Source of the DNA: an uncultured Bacteroidota bacterium
GTDB lineage: Bacteria > Bacteroidota > Bacteroidia > Chitinophagales > Saprospiraceae
Length of the DNA stretch: 5,665 nt
Assembly: GCA_937876435.1 (NCBI GenBank)
Contig: CALEIL010000032.1
Span: 1 to 5,665 of the forward strand
Direction of reading: 5' to 3'
Below the pieces are notes generated by a model, which worked only from the letters and a program-made list of their open reading frames with translations, was not told where the DNA came from and did no database searches. Below, piece by piece: positions 1-5,665 of the stretch. A program made the position numbers and the translations under genes. Within the stretch, counting starts at the first letter, position 1. Each line of letters opens with the position of its first letter.

Positions 1-1632
1 GGATATCCCGGAGGGGCCATAATGCCGGTTTATGATGCCTTATTTCACTACATGAAGGATCTGAGGCACATCCTCCCCCGTCACGAACAAGGGGGGATTC
101 ATGCAGCTGAAGGCTATGCCAGGGTGCTGAGAAAGCCGGGCGTCGTGATGGTTACATCCGGGCCGGGTGCGACCAATTTGATTACCGGCCTTGCCGATGC
201 CATGCTGGATTCTACTCCACTGGTATGTATATCGGGCCAGGTTGCCAGCGGGCTCCTGGGCACCGATGCATTCCAGGAAACCGACGTGATCAGTTGTACC
301 ATGGCGGTTACCAAATGGAATTATCAAATCACGAGGGCAGAAGAAATACCGGAAATTTTTGCAAAAGCATTTTACATTGCCCGCAGTGGTCGACCGGGGC
401 CCGTCCTCATCGATATCACCAAGGATGCGCAGACGAGCACCCTCGATTTTGTGTACAAACAGGTCAAAAAAATACGATCCTACCGTCCTTTGCGCAAGCC
501 ACTGGACGAACAACTGGATCAGGCAGCAGAATTGATTAATTCGGCCAGGAGGCCATATATTTTGGTGGGTCATGGCGTACATATTTCAGGAGCGCAGGAT
601 CTTTTCAGGCAGTTTGTAGAAAAGACCAACATACCAGTTGCCTGGACCGTCCATGGAATGGGGGTGCTGGATGACGATCACCCGCTCAACATGGGTATGC
701 TGGGAATGCACGGCAACTACGCCACCAACATCAAAACCGCAGAATGCGATGTACTGATTGCGATCGGGATGCGATTTGACGATCGGGTCACGGGGGATGT
801 CAGTAAATTCGCCACGCAGGCCAAAGTCATCCATATCGAGATAGATCCCGCCGAAATCGATAAAAATGTACAGACTGAGGTGGGCATTACGGCTGATGCT
901 GGAATGGCACTCGAAAAGCTGATCGATCGGGTGGAGATAGGTAACCATGAAGCGTGGATCGCTGAGTTTAAGAAATTACACGATCTGGAATACGAAAAAG
1001 TCATCAAAAAAGCCGTCACCAGGGAAGACGATGACCAGAATATAAAGATGGGACAGGTCATCAATTTACTGAGTGAAATGACCCGTGGACAAGCCATTAT
1101 AGCGACCGACGTAGGTCAGCATCAGATGGCGGCTGCCCGGTATTACAAAGCCATGGATCAGAATTTATTCGTCACGTCGGGTGGTGCTGGTACGATGGGA
1201 TTTGGACTTCCTGCTGCTTTTGGAGCGAAGGTGGGACGTCCCGACAAAGAAGTAGTCCTCATCTGCGGTGATGGTGGATTTCAAATGACCTTGCAGGAGC
1301 TGGGAATGCTGTCACAGTACAACGTCGGTGTGAAAATAATTATCCTCGATAATGAATATCTGGGTATGGTCAGACAGTGGCAACAATTGTTTTTTGATCG
1401 CCGTTATTCCTCAGTAGCGCTCCGGAACCCTGACTTTATAAAAATAGCGGACGGATTTGGGGTGCCTGGAGTCAAAATAACCGACCCCAAAGACCTGAAA
1501 GGAGCTTTAGAAAAAATGCTGGCCATCGACGGACCTTTTTTACTCCACATTATGGTGGAAAAAGAGGAAAATATATTCCCAATGGTGCCGTCGGGTTCCA
1601 CCCCGGCTGAAATGATCCTCGAAAAAGAATAA
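1..1632 (+). CDS. ilvB: Acetolactate synthase (acetohydroxyacid synthase) large catalytic subunit, 5'-truncated by window edge
   Basis: Catalytic subunit of the ThDP-, Mg2+- and FAD-dependent enzyme that makes 2-acetolactate (from two pyruvates) or 2-aceto-2-hydroxybutyrate (from pyruvate and 2-oxobutyrate), the first common step of valine and isoleucine synthesis; cytosolic. The frame is open to base 1 and begins with the family motif GYPGGA, so the ATG at 22 is internal. By comparison with E. coli IlvI, about 20-30 N-terminal residues lie outside the window. Counting from base 1 (543 codons): catalytic Glu29 in [13 protein letters not shown] at 51-59; central domain from about 185 with GMLGMHG (232-238) and RFDDRVTG (258-265); [14 protein letters not shown] at 393-406; ThDP/Mg motif GDG at 423-425 ending in Asn451; MVRQWQ with Trp460, the residue equivalent to the herbicide-site Trp of plant enzymes. 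All key residues are present, so it should be active. The first gene visible of a compact ilvBNCA operon. Identification is secure; ilvB versus ilvI naming is conventional. Confidence 0.97.
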   Translation, partial: GYPGGAIMPVYDALFHYMKDLRHILPRHEQGGIHAAEGYARVLRKPGVVMVTSGPGATNLITGLADAMLDSTPLVCISGQVASGLLGTDAFQETDVISCTMAVTKWNYQITRAEEIPEIFAKAFYIARSGRPGPVLIDITKDAQTSTLDFVYKQVKKIRSYRPLRKPLDEQLDQAAELINSARRPYILVGHGVHISGAQDLFRQFVEKTNIPVAWTVHGMGVLDDDHPLNMGMLGMHGNYATNIKTAECDVLIAIGMRFDDRVTGDVSKFATQAKVIHIEIDPAEIDKNVQTEVGITADAGMALEKLIDRVEIGNHEAWIAEFKKLHDLEYEKVIKKAVTREDDDQNIKMGQVINLLSEMTRGQAIIATDVGQHQMAAARYYKAMDQNLFVTSGGAGTMGFGLPAAFGAKVGRPDKEVVLICGDGGFQMTLQELGMLSQYNVGVKIIILDNEYLGMVRQWQQLFFDRRYSSVALRNPDFIKIADGFGVPGVKITDPKDLKGALEKMLAIDGPFLLHIMVEKEENIFPMVPSGSTPAEMILEKE

Positions 1633-1635
1633 ATC

Positions 1636-2178
1636 ATGCAAAAAGAAGAATTCACCATATCGGTTTTTACGGAAGATTTCCCGGGAATTATCCAAAGGGT
1701 AGTCGGGAATTTCACCAAACGGCATATCAATATCATCAGTCTGACGACCTCCCATTCATCCGTCAAAGACATCCATCGGTTTACCATCGTGGTCAGGATG
1801 GAGGAAGTACAGGTGAAGAAACTGGTTCTGGCACTGGAAAGGTCCGTGGACGTTCTCAAGGCATTTTACTACCATCCCGATGAGATCGTATACCAGGAAA
1901 TCGCCCTGTTCAAAGTACCCGCAGACAAATTCAATGATAGTCAGAAAGTCGAAGGTTTACTCCGGCAGTATCAGGCCCATATCCTGTCACTGGACAGGGA
2001 TTTTGTTATGATCGAGAAAACGGGGCACGAGGAAGACATCGATGCTCTGCTGGCTGAACTCAAAAAAATCGGTATTTATGAATTTGTACGTTCAGGAAGG
2101 GTGGCTGTGACCAAGCAAATGGAGCCTCTGAACAAATATCTGGAATCCATTCAACAATTAGCAATAGAAAACCATTAA
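1636..2178 (+). CDS. ilvN: Acetolactate synthase small regulatory subunit
   Basis: Regulatory subunit that binds IlvB, raises its activity and normally confers feedback inhibition by valine. It has 180 residues, slightly longer than E. coli IlvH (163). An N-terminal ACT domain spans about residues 4-80; the E. coli valine-site Gly14 and Asn29 correspond to Gly17 (DFPGIIQRV) and Asn32 (INIISL), so valine sensing is probably kept (inference). A C-terminal small-subunit domain spans about 85-165 (YQEIALFKV, then DRDFVMIEKTG, then the IYEFVRSGRVAVTK segment). The ATG lies 3 nt after the ilvB stop, and no Shine-Dalgarno sequence is visible, as expected in Bacteroidota. The tight spacing implies translational coupling and equal expression with ilvB. 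ilvN and ilvH are both used as symbols for this family; the assignment to the family itself is firm. Confidence 0.95.
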   Translation: MQKEEFTISVFTEDFPGIIQRVVGNFTKRHINIISLTTSHSSVKDIHRFTIVVRMEEVQVKKLVLALERSVDVLKAFYYHPDEIVYQEIALFKVPADKFNDSQKVEGLLRQYQAHILSLDRDFVMIEKTGHEEDIDALLAELKKIGIYEFVRSGRVAVTKQMEPLNKYLESIQQLAIENH

Positions 2179-2193
2179 AAAATTTTACAAAAA

Positions 2194-3240
2194 ATGGCAA
2201 AAATGAATTTTGGCGGCGTAGAAGAAAGCGTCGTAACGAGAGATGAATTTCCATTGGCCAAAGCGCAGGAAGTTTTAAAAGATGAAGTCATTGCCGTGAT
2301 CGGTTATGGTGTTCAGGGTCCCGGTCAGGCATTGAATCTGCGGGATAACGGGATCAATGTTATCGTCGGACAACGTAATCCATCCAAATCCTATAATAAA
2401 GCCATTGAAGATGGGTTTGTACCAGGTGAAACGCTTTTCTCCATCGAGGAAGCCCTTGAAAAAGGAACCATCATCATGTATTTGCTGTCAGACGCCGCAC
2501 AAATCCAGTTGTGGCCTGCAGTCAAAGAAAAACTGACACCTGGAAAAGCACTTTATTTTTCCCATGGTTTTGGGATCACATACAATGATCAGACCAATAT
2601 CATTCCTCCCGATGGAGTGGATGTGATCCTGGTTGCCCCCAAAGGATCGGGTACCTCTCTCCGGAGATTGTTCCTGGAAGGCCGTGGCCTCAATTCCAGC
2701 TACGCCATATACCAGGATGCCACAGGTAGAGCACAGGAACGTGTAGTCGCTCTGGGCATCGCAGTAGGATCCGGTTACTTGTTTGAAACCACCTTCAAAA
2801 GAGAAGTTTTCAGTGACCTCACCGGCGAACGAGGGAGCCTGATGGGAGCCATCCAGGGCTTGTTTGAGGCTCAGTACAACGTATTGCGTAAAAACGGTCA
2901 CTCTCCTTCCGAAGCGTTCAATGAAACGGTGGAAGAATTGACCCAGTCGCTGATGCCCCTGGTAGCGGAAAATGGTATGGATTGGATGTACGCCAATTGC
3001 AGTACTACAGCCCAACGAGGAGCACTCGACTGGAAAGATAAATTCCGTGATGCGGTGGCACCGGTTTTTGAAGATCTGTATGCCAGTGTAGCAGCTGGTA
3101 AAGAAGCAAAACGAAGCATTGACACCAATAGCCAACCGGATTACCGTGAAAAACTGGAAGCTGAACTGGCCGAATTACACGAATCTGAGCTTTGGCAGGC
3201 GGGTCAACAGGTCCGTAAGCTGAGACCGGAAAATGAATAA
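2194..3240 (+). CDS. ilvC: Ketol-acid reductoisomerase, Bacteroidota/fungal Ilv5-like type
   Basis: Catalyses Mg2+-dependent alkyl migration and NAD(P)H reduction of 2-acetolactate or acetohydroxybutyrate to the dihydroxy acids of the valine and isoleucine pathways. It has 348 residues. A Rossmann domain carries GYGVQG at 37-42; the cofactor-specificity loop GQRNPSKSY (59-67) has Arg61, Ser64 and Ser66 and no acidic residue, which suggests NADPH (inference). FSHGF at 122-126 has catalytic His124; APKGSG is at 148-153. The all-helical C-terminal domain carries the metal ligands Asp208 and Glu212 (DLTGERG) and Glu244 and Glu248 (NETVEE), plus substrate-side Ser270 (CSTTA). From memory, the C-terminal part resembles yeast mitochondrial Ilv5 (NSQPDYREKLE, VRKLRPEN) more than E. 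coli IlvC, and it lacks the duplicated domain of the long enterobacterial and plant class. The start follows an A-rich 15-nt spacer; Met4 at 2203 is a less likely alternative. Confidence 0.97.
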   Translation: MAKMNFGGVEESVVTRDEFPLAKAQEVLKDEVIAVIGYGVQGPGQALNLRDNGINVIVGQRNPSKSYNKAIEDGFVPGETLFSIEEALEKGTIIMYLLSDAAQIQLWPAVKEKLTPGKALYFSHGFGITYNDQTNIIPPDGVDVILVAPKGSGTSLRRLFLEGRGLNSSYAIYQDATGRAQERVVALGIAVGSGYLFETTFKREVFSDLTGERGSLMGAIQGLFEAQYNVLRKNGHSPSEAFNETVEELTQSLMPLVAENGMDWMYANCSTTAQRGALDWKDKFRDAVAPVFEDLYASVAAGKEAKRSIDTNSQPDYREKLEAELAELHESELWQAGQQVRKLRPENE

Positions 3241-4519
3241 AATGCTGGAAAAGACAGTGATCGACAAAGGGATATTAGATATCAAAATGATTGAACAGGC
3301 GGCAGAAAATCTTTCTGCCGTCGTTCAATTTACTCCATTGATGCGGAGCGAGGCCTTATCTGAACGGTATGAATGCAACGTGTGGCTGAAACGGGAAGAT
3401 TTACAAAAGGTGCGATCCTATAAGATCCGGGGTGCCTACAATAAAATGGCCTCCCTGGACCGAAGTCTTCTGGAACAGGGGGTGGTTTGTGCCAGCGCAG
3501 GCAATCACGCTCAGGGTGTAGCTCTGTCCTGTCGGTTGATGCAGGTTCCGGGTACGATCTATATGCCCAACACAACCCCCAACCAAAAAGTTAAAAAAGT
3601 AGAATTTTTTGGCCGGGAATTTGTCACGATCCATCTGACCGGTGATAATTTTGACGACTGCTATCGCGTAGCCATAGCGGATTCCAAAGCCAACAATAAA
3701 GTCTTTATTCACCCTTTTGATGACCCTTACATTATCGCGGGCCAGGGCACGGTAGGACTCGAAATTCTCCAAAAAGCCAACACCTGGGACATCGATTATT
3801 TGTTTTTACCGATCGGTGGGGGTGGTCTCGCCAGTGGAGTGGGTTCGATCTTCAAGCACAAAAGTCCCCAGACGCGTGTCATCGGGCTGGAACCGGAGGG
3901 TGCTCCTTCGATGTATGAATCCCTCCGTCAGGGACATCTGATCACCCTGGACCACATTGACCCGTTCGTTGACGGAGCAGCCGTGAAGCGCGTAGGTGAA
4001 TATACCTATGAAATATGCAAGGAGGTCGTCGATGATATCCACCTCATTCCTGAGGGCAAAGTTTGCAGCACTATCCTGCAGATGTACAACGAAGAAGCAA
4101 TCGTAGTAGAACCTGCCGGAGCGCTCAGCATTTCGGCGCTGGATTTCTACAAATATCAGATCAAAGGTAAAAACGTGGTTTGCATCATCAGTGGTGGTAA
4201 CAACGACATCACCCGTACGGAGGAAATCAAGGAAAAATCTCTGATCTATGAAGGTCTGAAGCATTACTTTATCATCAATTTCCCTCAAAGAGCCGGAGCA
4301 TTGAGGGATTTCCTCAACAACGTCCTGGGTCCCCGGGATGACATCGCTTACTTTGAGTACGTGAAAAAGACAAGCCGGGAAGCAGGTCCGGCCATCGTGG
4401 GCATCGAACTCCAGAAGGTAGACGATTATGATGGTTTGATCAGACGGATGGAAGAATTCAACATCGATTTCCAAAATCTCAATGACGATTCCACCTTGTT
4501 TGAATTATTGATAGGGTAA
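3233..4519 (+). CDS. ilvA: Threonine dehydratase (threonine ammonia-lyase), short biosynthetic form
   Basis: PLP enzyme that deaminates L-threonine to 2-oxobutyrate and ammonia, committing carbon to isoleucine. It has 428 residues. The fold-type II catalytic domain covers about 1-330: PLP-lysine Lys64 in SYKIRGA, SAGNHAQG at 88-95, and the phosphate-binding glycine loop GGGGLASG at 195-202. A single ACT-like regulatory domain occupies about 336-428 (GLKHYFIINFPQRAGALRDF, then the EYVKK and GPAIVGIEL strands). E. coli IlvA is about 514 residues with two such lobes; this length fits the Corynebacterium/Bacillus biosynthetic type rather than the catabolic TdcB type, which lacks the domain. Isoleucine inhibition is therefore likely but inferred. 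The ATG at 3233 overlaps the end of ilvC by 8 nt; a second in-frame ATG at 3242, one base after the ilvC TAA, could also serve, and either way translation is probably coupled. Last gene of the operon. Confidence 0.96.
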   Translation: MNKMLEKTVIDKGILDIKMIEQAAENLSAVVQFTPLMRSEALSERYECNVWLKREDLQKVRSYKIRGAYNKMASLDRSLLEQGVVCASAGNHAQGVALSCRLMQVPGTIYMPNTTPNQKVKKVEFFGREFVTIHLTGDNFDDCYRVAIADSKANNKVFIHPFDDPYIIAGQGTVGLEILQKANTWDIDYLFLPIGGGGLASGVGSIFKHKSPQTRVIGLEPEGAPSMYESLRQGHLITLDHIDPFVDGAAVKRVGEYTYEICKEVVDDIHLIPEGKVCSTILQMYNEEAIVVEPAGALSISALDFYKYQIKGKNVVCIISGGNNDITRTEEIKEKSLIYEGLKHYFIINFPQRAGALRDFLNNVLGPRDDIAYFEYVKKTSREAGPAIVGIELQKVDDYDGLIRRMEEFNIDFQNLNDDSTLFELLIG

Positions 4520-4554
4520 GTTAGCCCCCTCCGGGAGAAGAGTGTTCGATAATT

Positions 4555-4604
4555 CCGATGACGCCTTGTGTCAATCCGGTTGATTTGAACTCTTTTCAAC
4601 TTTA
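4555..4604 (+). terminator. Possible weak hairpin pair after ilvA
   Basis: Two imperfect hairpins lie 36-85 nt after the ilvA stop. The first has arm 4555-4562 (CCGATGAC) paired with 4570-4579 with two single-base bulges and a 7-nt loop. The second pairs GTTGA (4579-4583) with TCAAC (4596-4600) and is followed only by a short TTT. Neither has a proper U-tract, so termination here may be leaky or absent, and the operon transcript could run on into the next gene. Low confidence. Confidence 0.25.
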
Positions 4605-4655
4605 ACAGGTCATTTATACCGACTGCCCTGAACCACCTCGTTTTGGCAATATCAG

Positions 4656-4686
4656 TTTGATTGATGAATATTTTGTTCTATTTTTG
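4656..4686 (+). promoter_or_regulatory. Bacteroidota-type sigma-ABfr promoter for the small secreted-protein gene
   Basis: A -33 element TTTG at 4656-4659 and a -7 element TATTTTTG (perfect TAnnTTTG) at 4679-4686 are separated by exactly 19 nt, inside the 19-21 nt known for the primary sigma factor of Bacteroidota. Transcription should start about 4691-4695, giving a leader of roughly 75 nt before the ATG at 4769. Inverted heptamers CTGCCCT (4623-4629) and AGGGCAG (4688-4694) flank the promoter, and the right one lies at the expected start site; a repressor or operator role is conceivable but unproven. Confidence 0.7.
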
Positions 4687-4721
4687 AAGGGCAGGATAAG
4701 ATCACAACTCTATTTAACATT

Positions 4722-4772
4722 ATGGTAATCCTTTGGGGCCTACCTTTTTCGTCAATAAATAAAACAAAATGA
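4722..4772 (+). CDS. Possible 16-codon leader peptide (uORF), stop overlaps next start
   Basis: Downstream of the promoter, an ATG at 4722 opens a frame encoding MVILWGLPFSSINKTK and ending in TGA at 4770-4772. That stop overlaps the ATG of the next gene as ATGA. The arrangement is what translational coupling or a leader-peptide switch would look like. There is no Shine-Dalgarno sequence, but neighbouring genes lack one too. The peptide is not enriched in one amino acid, so classical attenuation is not suggested. A frame of this length can easily arise by chance; treat as a hypothesis. Confidence 0.2.
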   Translation: MVILWGLPFSSINKTK

Positions 4773-5131
4773 AAAACCTATTGCTGATTTTCTGCTTAGT
4801 GATACCGATGTTCGCATTTGGGCAAAAGGAAAATGAAACCTACAAGGTTATTTCAGACGGTCTGGTGCGTATGCTCAATCAGGAAGACTACAATGGGATT
4901 TATGAGATGTATTCCCCCGTCCTACGCCGGTTTCAAAACAACGAGGAGTCCAGGAAATACCTCTCCGACGTCAGGACCAAATACGGACAGATCAAGGAGT
5001 GTACGTTCGTGCAGTTCCAGCAAAATTACGGCGTGTATGAGGCTACTGCCGAGAAAGGGATACTTCTGATCCGGATCTCCCTCGATGATCAGCGTAGGCT
5101 GGTTGCTCTCAATTTTTCACCGAAACAGTAA
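4769..5131 (+). CDS. Small secreted/periplasmic protein of unknown function, possibly DUF3887/NTF2-like
   Basis: I cannot name this 120-residue protein with confidence. Residues 1-18 form a Sec signal peptide: Lys2, a hydrophobic core LLLIFCLVIPMFAF, and an A-F-G cleavage site before Gln19. Cys9 sits inside the core with Phe at -1, so it is not a lipobox and the protein should be soluble in the periplasm or exported. The mature part of about 100 residues begins with a helix-like stretch (YKVISDGLVRMLNQEDYNGIYEMYS), then a charged segment with KYLSDVRTKYGQIKE, then predicted beta strands ending in LVALNFSP. A helix followed by a sheet, with a D/E-D-Y-x-x-I-Y motif and a central G-x-I/V, resembles the DUF3887 and NTF2-like families often found beside or fused to Bacteroidota serine hydrolases; this is impression only. 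The gene has its own promoter and terminator, so it is a single-gene unit independent of the ilv operon. The start is supported by the signal peptide and an A-rich upstream stretch. Confidence 0.85.
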   Translation: MKNLLLIFCLVIPMFAFGQKENETYKVISDGLVRMLNQEDYNGIYEMYSPVLRRFQNNEESRKYLSDVRTKYGQIKECTFVQFQQNYGVYEATAEKGILLIRISLDDQRRLVALNFSPKQ

Positions 5132-5158
5132 AATAAAAATTACATTATCCATATATGG

Positions 5159-5190
5159 AGCAGTGTCCGTTGGATGCTGCTTTTTTTTTT
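5159..5190 (+). terminator. Rho-independent terminator of the small secreted-protein gene
   Basis: Stem AGCAGTGTCC (5159-5168), 3-nt loop GTT, and GGATGCTGCT (5172-5181) give ten base pairs, two of them G-U, followed at once by a run of T to 5190. It begins 28 nt after the stop codon. This is the clearest terminator in the window and closes the single-gene unit. Just upstream is a separate 10-base perfect palindrome, CCATATATGG (5149-5158), of unknown role. Confidence 0.88.
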
Positions 5191-5199
5191 GCCCCGGTC

Positions 5200-5238
5200 A
5201 AAAAAAAAGAAAAAAAGCCCTCAGGTCAGAGACCCGGC
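5200..5238 (-). terminator. Possible minus-strand terminator, back to back with the plus-strand one
   Basis: Read on the minus strand, GGTC (complement of 5231-5234), a 3-nt loop and GACC (complement of 5224-5227) form a small stem. Outer GCC/GGC pairs (5236-5238 with 5217-5219) sit across an unequal internal loop. T6-C-T9 follows (complement of 5200-5216). The T-tract is convincing but the stem is short. The stop codon of the broken minus-strand frame (5226-5228) lies inside the stem. Confidence 0.3.
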
Positions 5239-5274
5239 AGGACACCAAAACCGGACAGATTGGTTTCTTCAATT

Positions 5275-5350
5275 GGCAAATTCAATTCTATCTCGGGGTA
5301 AATTCTCAATCTCTCTGGATTCTTCTCATCGGTTACCAGATGGTAAATTC
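5275..5350. repeat. Three copies of GGYAAATTC
   Basis: GGCAAATTC at 5275-5283 and GGTAAATTC at 5297-5305 and 5342-5350. The spacings are 22 and 45 nt, about one and two units. The copies are short, so chance is possible, but together with the other repeated words they suggest a patterned, perhaps degenerate tandem origin. Confidence 0.35.
5333..5346. repeat. Short hairpin TTACCA-GA-TGGTAA
   Basis: A perfect six-base inverted repeat, TTACCA (5333-5338) and TGGTAA (5341-5346), has GA between the arms. In RNA the inner pair would open to give a 5-bp stem with a 4-nt loop. No T-tract follows on either strand, so it is not a terminator. Confidence 0.45.
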
Positions 5351-5352
5351 CA

Positions 5353-5415
5353 TCCCTGATCCCAGGCGAAAGGAACCCGTCCCTGATTCAAACCAGAAAT
5401 CTATCAATTCCCTGA
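5353..5415. repeat. Three copies of TCCCTGA at 27-29 nt spacing
   Basis: TCCCTGA occurs at 5353-5359, 5380-5386 and 5409-5415. The first two belong to a longer match, CCRTCCCTGAT (5350-5360 and 5377-5387), exactly 27 nt apart. An inverted copy, CAGGGAC (5448-5454), matches GTCCCTG at 5379-5385. Too few and too variable for a CRISPR array. Confidence 0.4.
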
Positions 5416-5428
5416 AGGGATTGAATCC
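5405..5428. repeat. Nested hairpins around CAATTCCC-TGAA-GGGATTG
   Basis: CAATTCCC (5405-5412) pairs with GGGATTG (5417-5423) with one bulged T and a TGAA tetraloop. It overlaps a second palindrome, GGATT-G-AATCC (5418-5428), so two alternative folds compete. No T-tract follows. This could be part of a structured RNA or a palindromic repeat element. Confidence 0.45.
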
Positions 5429-5572
5429 AATTAGTCTCCGATGCAAACAGGGACTTATTTGATATTTCAAGAATTCTCAACTCCGGGGGGAGAGGGCGGC
5501 CAGGATTCGTATGCCGGCGGGAATAACTTCCTACTTCAGTATTGATAAGCCGACATTACTCCACCCATATTC

Positions 5573-5610
5573 AAAAAAAAAAACTCTTCCCCATTTCGGG
5601 AAAGAGCTTT
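5573..5610 (-). terminator. Terminator for a convergent minus-strand gene, possibly bidirectional
   Basis: Arms CTCTTCCCC (5584-5592) and GGGAAAGAG (5598-5606) pair over nine positions with one C-A mismatch and a 5-nt loop ATTTC. On the minus strand the hairpin is followed by eleven T (complement of 5573-5583), a strong intrinsic terminator. On the plus strand only CTTTTCT follows, so it would work weakly in that direction. It implies a minus-strand gene ending just to the right. Confidence 0.75.
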
Positions 5611-5623
5611 TCTACGTATAAAT

Positions 5624-5665
5624 CTAACTCTGGCTTTTTAACTTCCAAGGTAGTGTTTCAATAAT
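5624..5665 (-). CDS. Possible C-terminal end of a minus-strand gene, rest outside window
   Basis: Inferred from the minus-strand terminator at 5573-5610. Two minus-strand frames run in from the right edge: one reads IIETLPWKLKSQS and stops at TAG (5624-5626), the other reads LLKHYLGS and stops at TAA (5638-5640). The third has a stop at once. Either could be the true C-terminus; too little is visible to choose or to name a product. Confidence 0.3.
   Translation of the reverse strand: MIETLPWKLKSQS

Larger units (their letters stand above)
5226..5555 (-). other. Repeat- and palindrome-rich intergenic stretch; possible decayed coding sequence or interspersed repeat
   Basis: No convincing gene is present here. 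One minus-strand frame is open from a TAA at 5556-5558 to a TGA at 5226-5228, about 109 sense codons interrupted by a single TGA at 5388-5390. It has no ATG start, and parts read like protein (IYHLVTDEKNPERLRIYPE). The plus strand is also open in one frame over much of the same interval, so low stop density alone could explain it. The stretch holds hairpins at 5333-5346 and 5405-5423, three TCCCTGA copies, three GGYAAATTC copies and a GC-rich patch at 5481-5520. A pseudogene fragment, a structured RNA or a family of intergenic repeats are all possible. Confidence 0.3.

Noticed and set aside
22..24. ATG at 22 as the start of ilvB
   Set aside because: The frame continues upstream to base 1 with the conserved AHAS motif GYPGGA, so this Met is internal and the gene is cut by the window edge.
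2179..2193. Spacer between ilvN and ilvC as a promoter or regulatory site
   Set aside because: Only 15 nt of A/T-rich sequence without TTTG or TAnnTTTG; it fits the usual Bacteroidota translation start context.
3806..4474. Long minus-strand frame of 222 codons within ilvA, and similar minus-strand frames inside ilvB and ilvC
   Set aside because: These are antisense shadows of highly conserved coding sequence with no motif or initiation context of their own.
4524..4536. CTCC-G-GGAG right after ilvA as a terminator
   Set aside because: The arms are separated by a single base, leaving at most a 3-bp stem with a usable loop, and no T-tract follows.
5353..5454. Short regularly spaced repeats as a CRISPR array
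   Set aside because: Only three 7-base copies with unequal, related flanks; no repeat of 20 or more bases, no unique spacers and no cas genes.
5085..5462. 125-codon plus-strand open frame overlapping the end of the secreted-protein gene
   Set aside because: It overlaps a well-supported gene in another frame, runs straight through a strong terminator and A-tract, shows low-complexity KKRKK and no domain; most likely chance.

Overview
The window is a stretch of a Bacteroidota chromosome. It carries the 3' part of a branched-chain amino acid (isoleucine/valine) operon on the + strand, then one small secreted-protein gene, then about 500 bases without a convincing gene. The Bacteroidota assignment rests on three things: start codons preceded by A-rich stretches without Shine-Dalgarno sequences, a perfect TTTG-N19-TAnnTTTG promoter of the type this phylum uses, and a ketol-acid reductoisomerase of the Bacteroidota/fungal-like type. 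A member of Saprospiria or a related group is possible, but this is an impression that the sequence cannot prove.

Bases 1-4519 hold ilvB (5' end cut off by the window edge), ilvN, ilvC and ilvA, all on the + strand and packed with gaps of 3 nt, 15 nt and an 8-nt overlap. They are almost certainly co-transcribed. IlvA deaminates threonine to 2-oxobutyrate. IlvBN condenses pyruvate with 2-oxobutyrate (isoleucine branch) or with a second pyruvate (valine branch). IlvC then isomerises and reduces the acetohydroxyacids to dihydroxy acids. The next enzyme, dihydroxyacid dehydratase (ilvD), is not in the window and may lie upstream. ACT-type regulatory domains in IlvN and at the IlvA C-terminus point to end-product feedback control.

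Bases 4520-4768 are noncoding. They hold weak hairpins after ilvA, then a strong Bacteroidota-type promoter, then a short leader with a possible 16-codon uORF whose stop overlaps the next start (ATGA). Bases 4769-5131 encode a 120-residue protein with a Sec signal peptide, of unknown function. A strong rho-independent terminator follows directly.

Bases 5191-5665 have no convincing gene. They contain several short palindromes and repeated heptamers, a GC-rich patch, and a minus-strand frame broken by one TGA that may be decayed coding sequence or an intergenic repeat element. Near the right edge is a hairpin with an 11-base A-tract on its left (a T-tract on the minus strand). It looks like the terminator of a convergent minus-strand gene whose end may just reach the window edge. 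I found no obvious novel multi-gene system. The least explained parts are the leader of the small secreted-protein gene and the repeat-rich tail.
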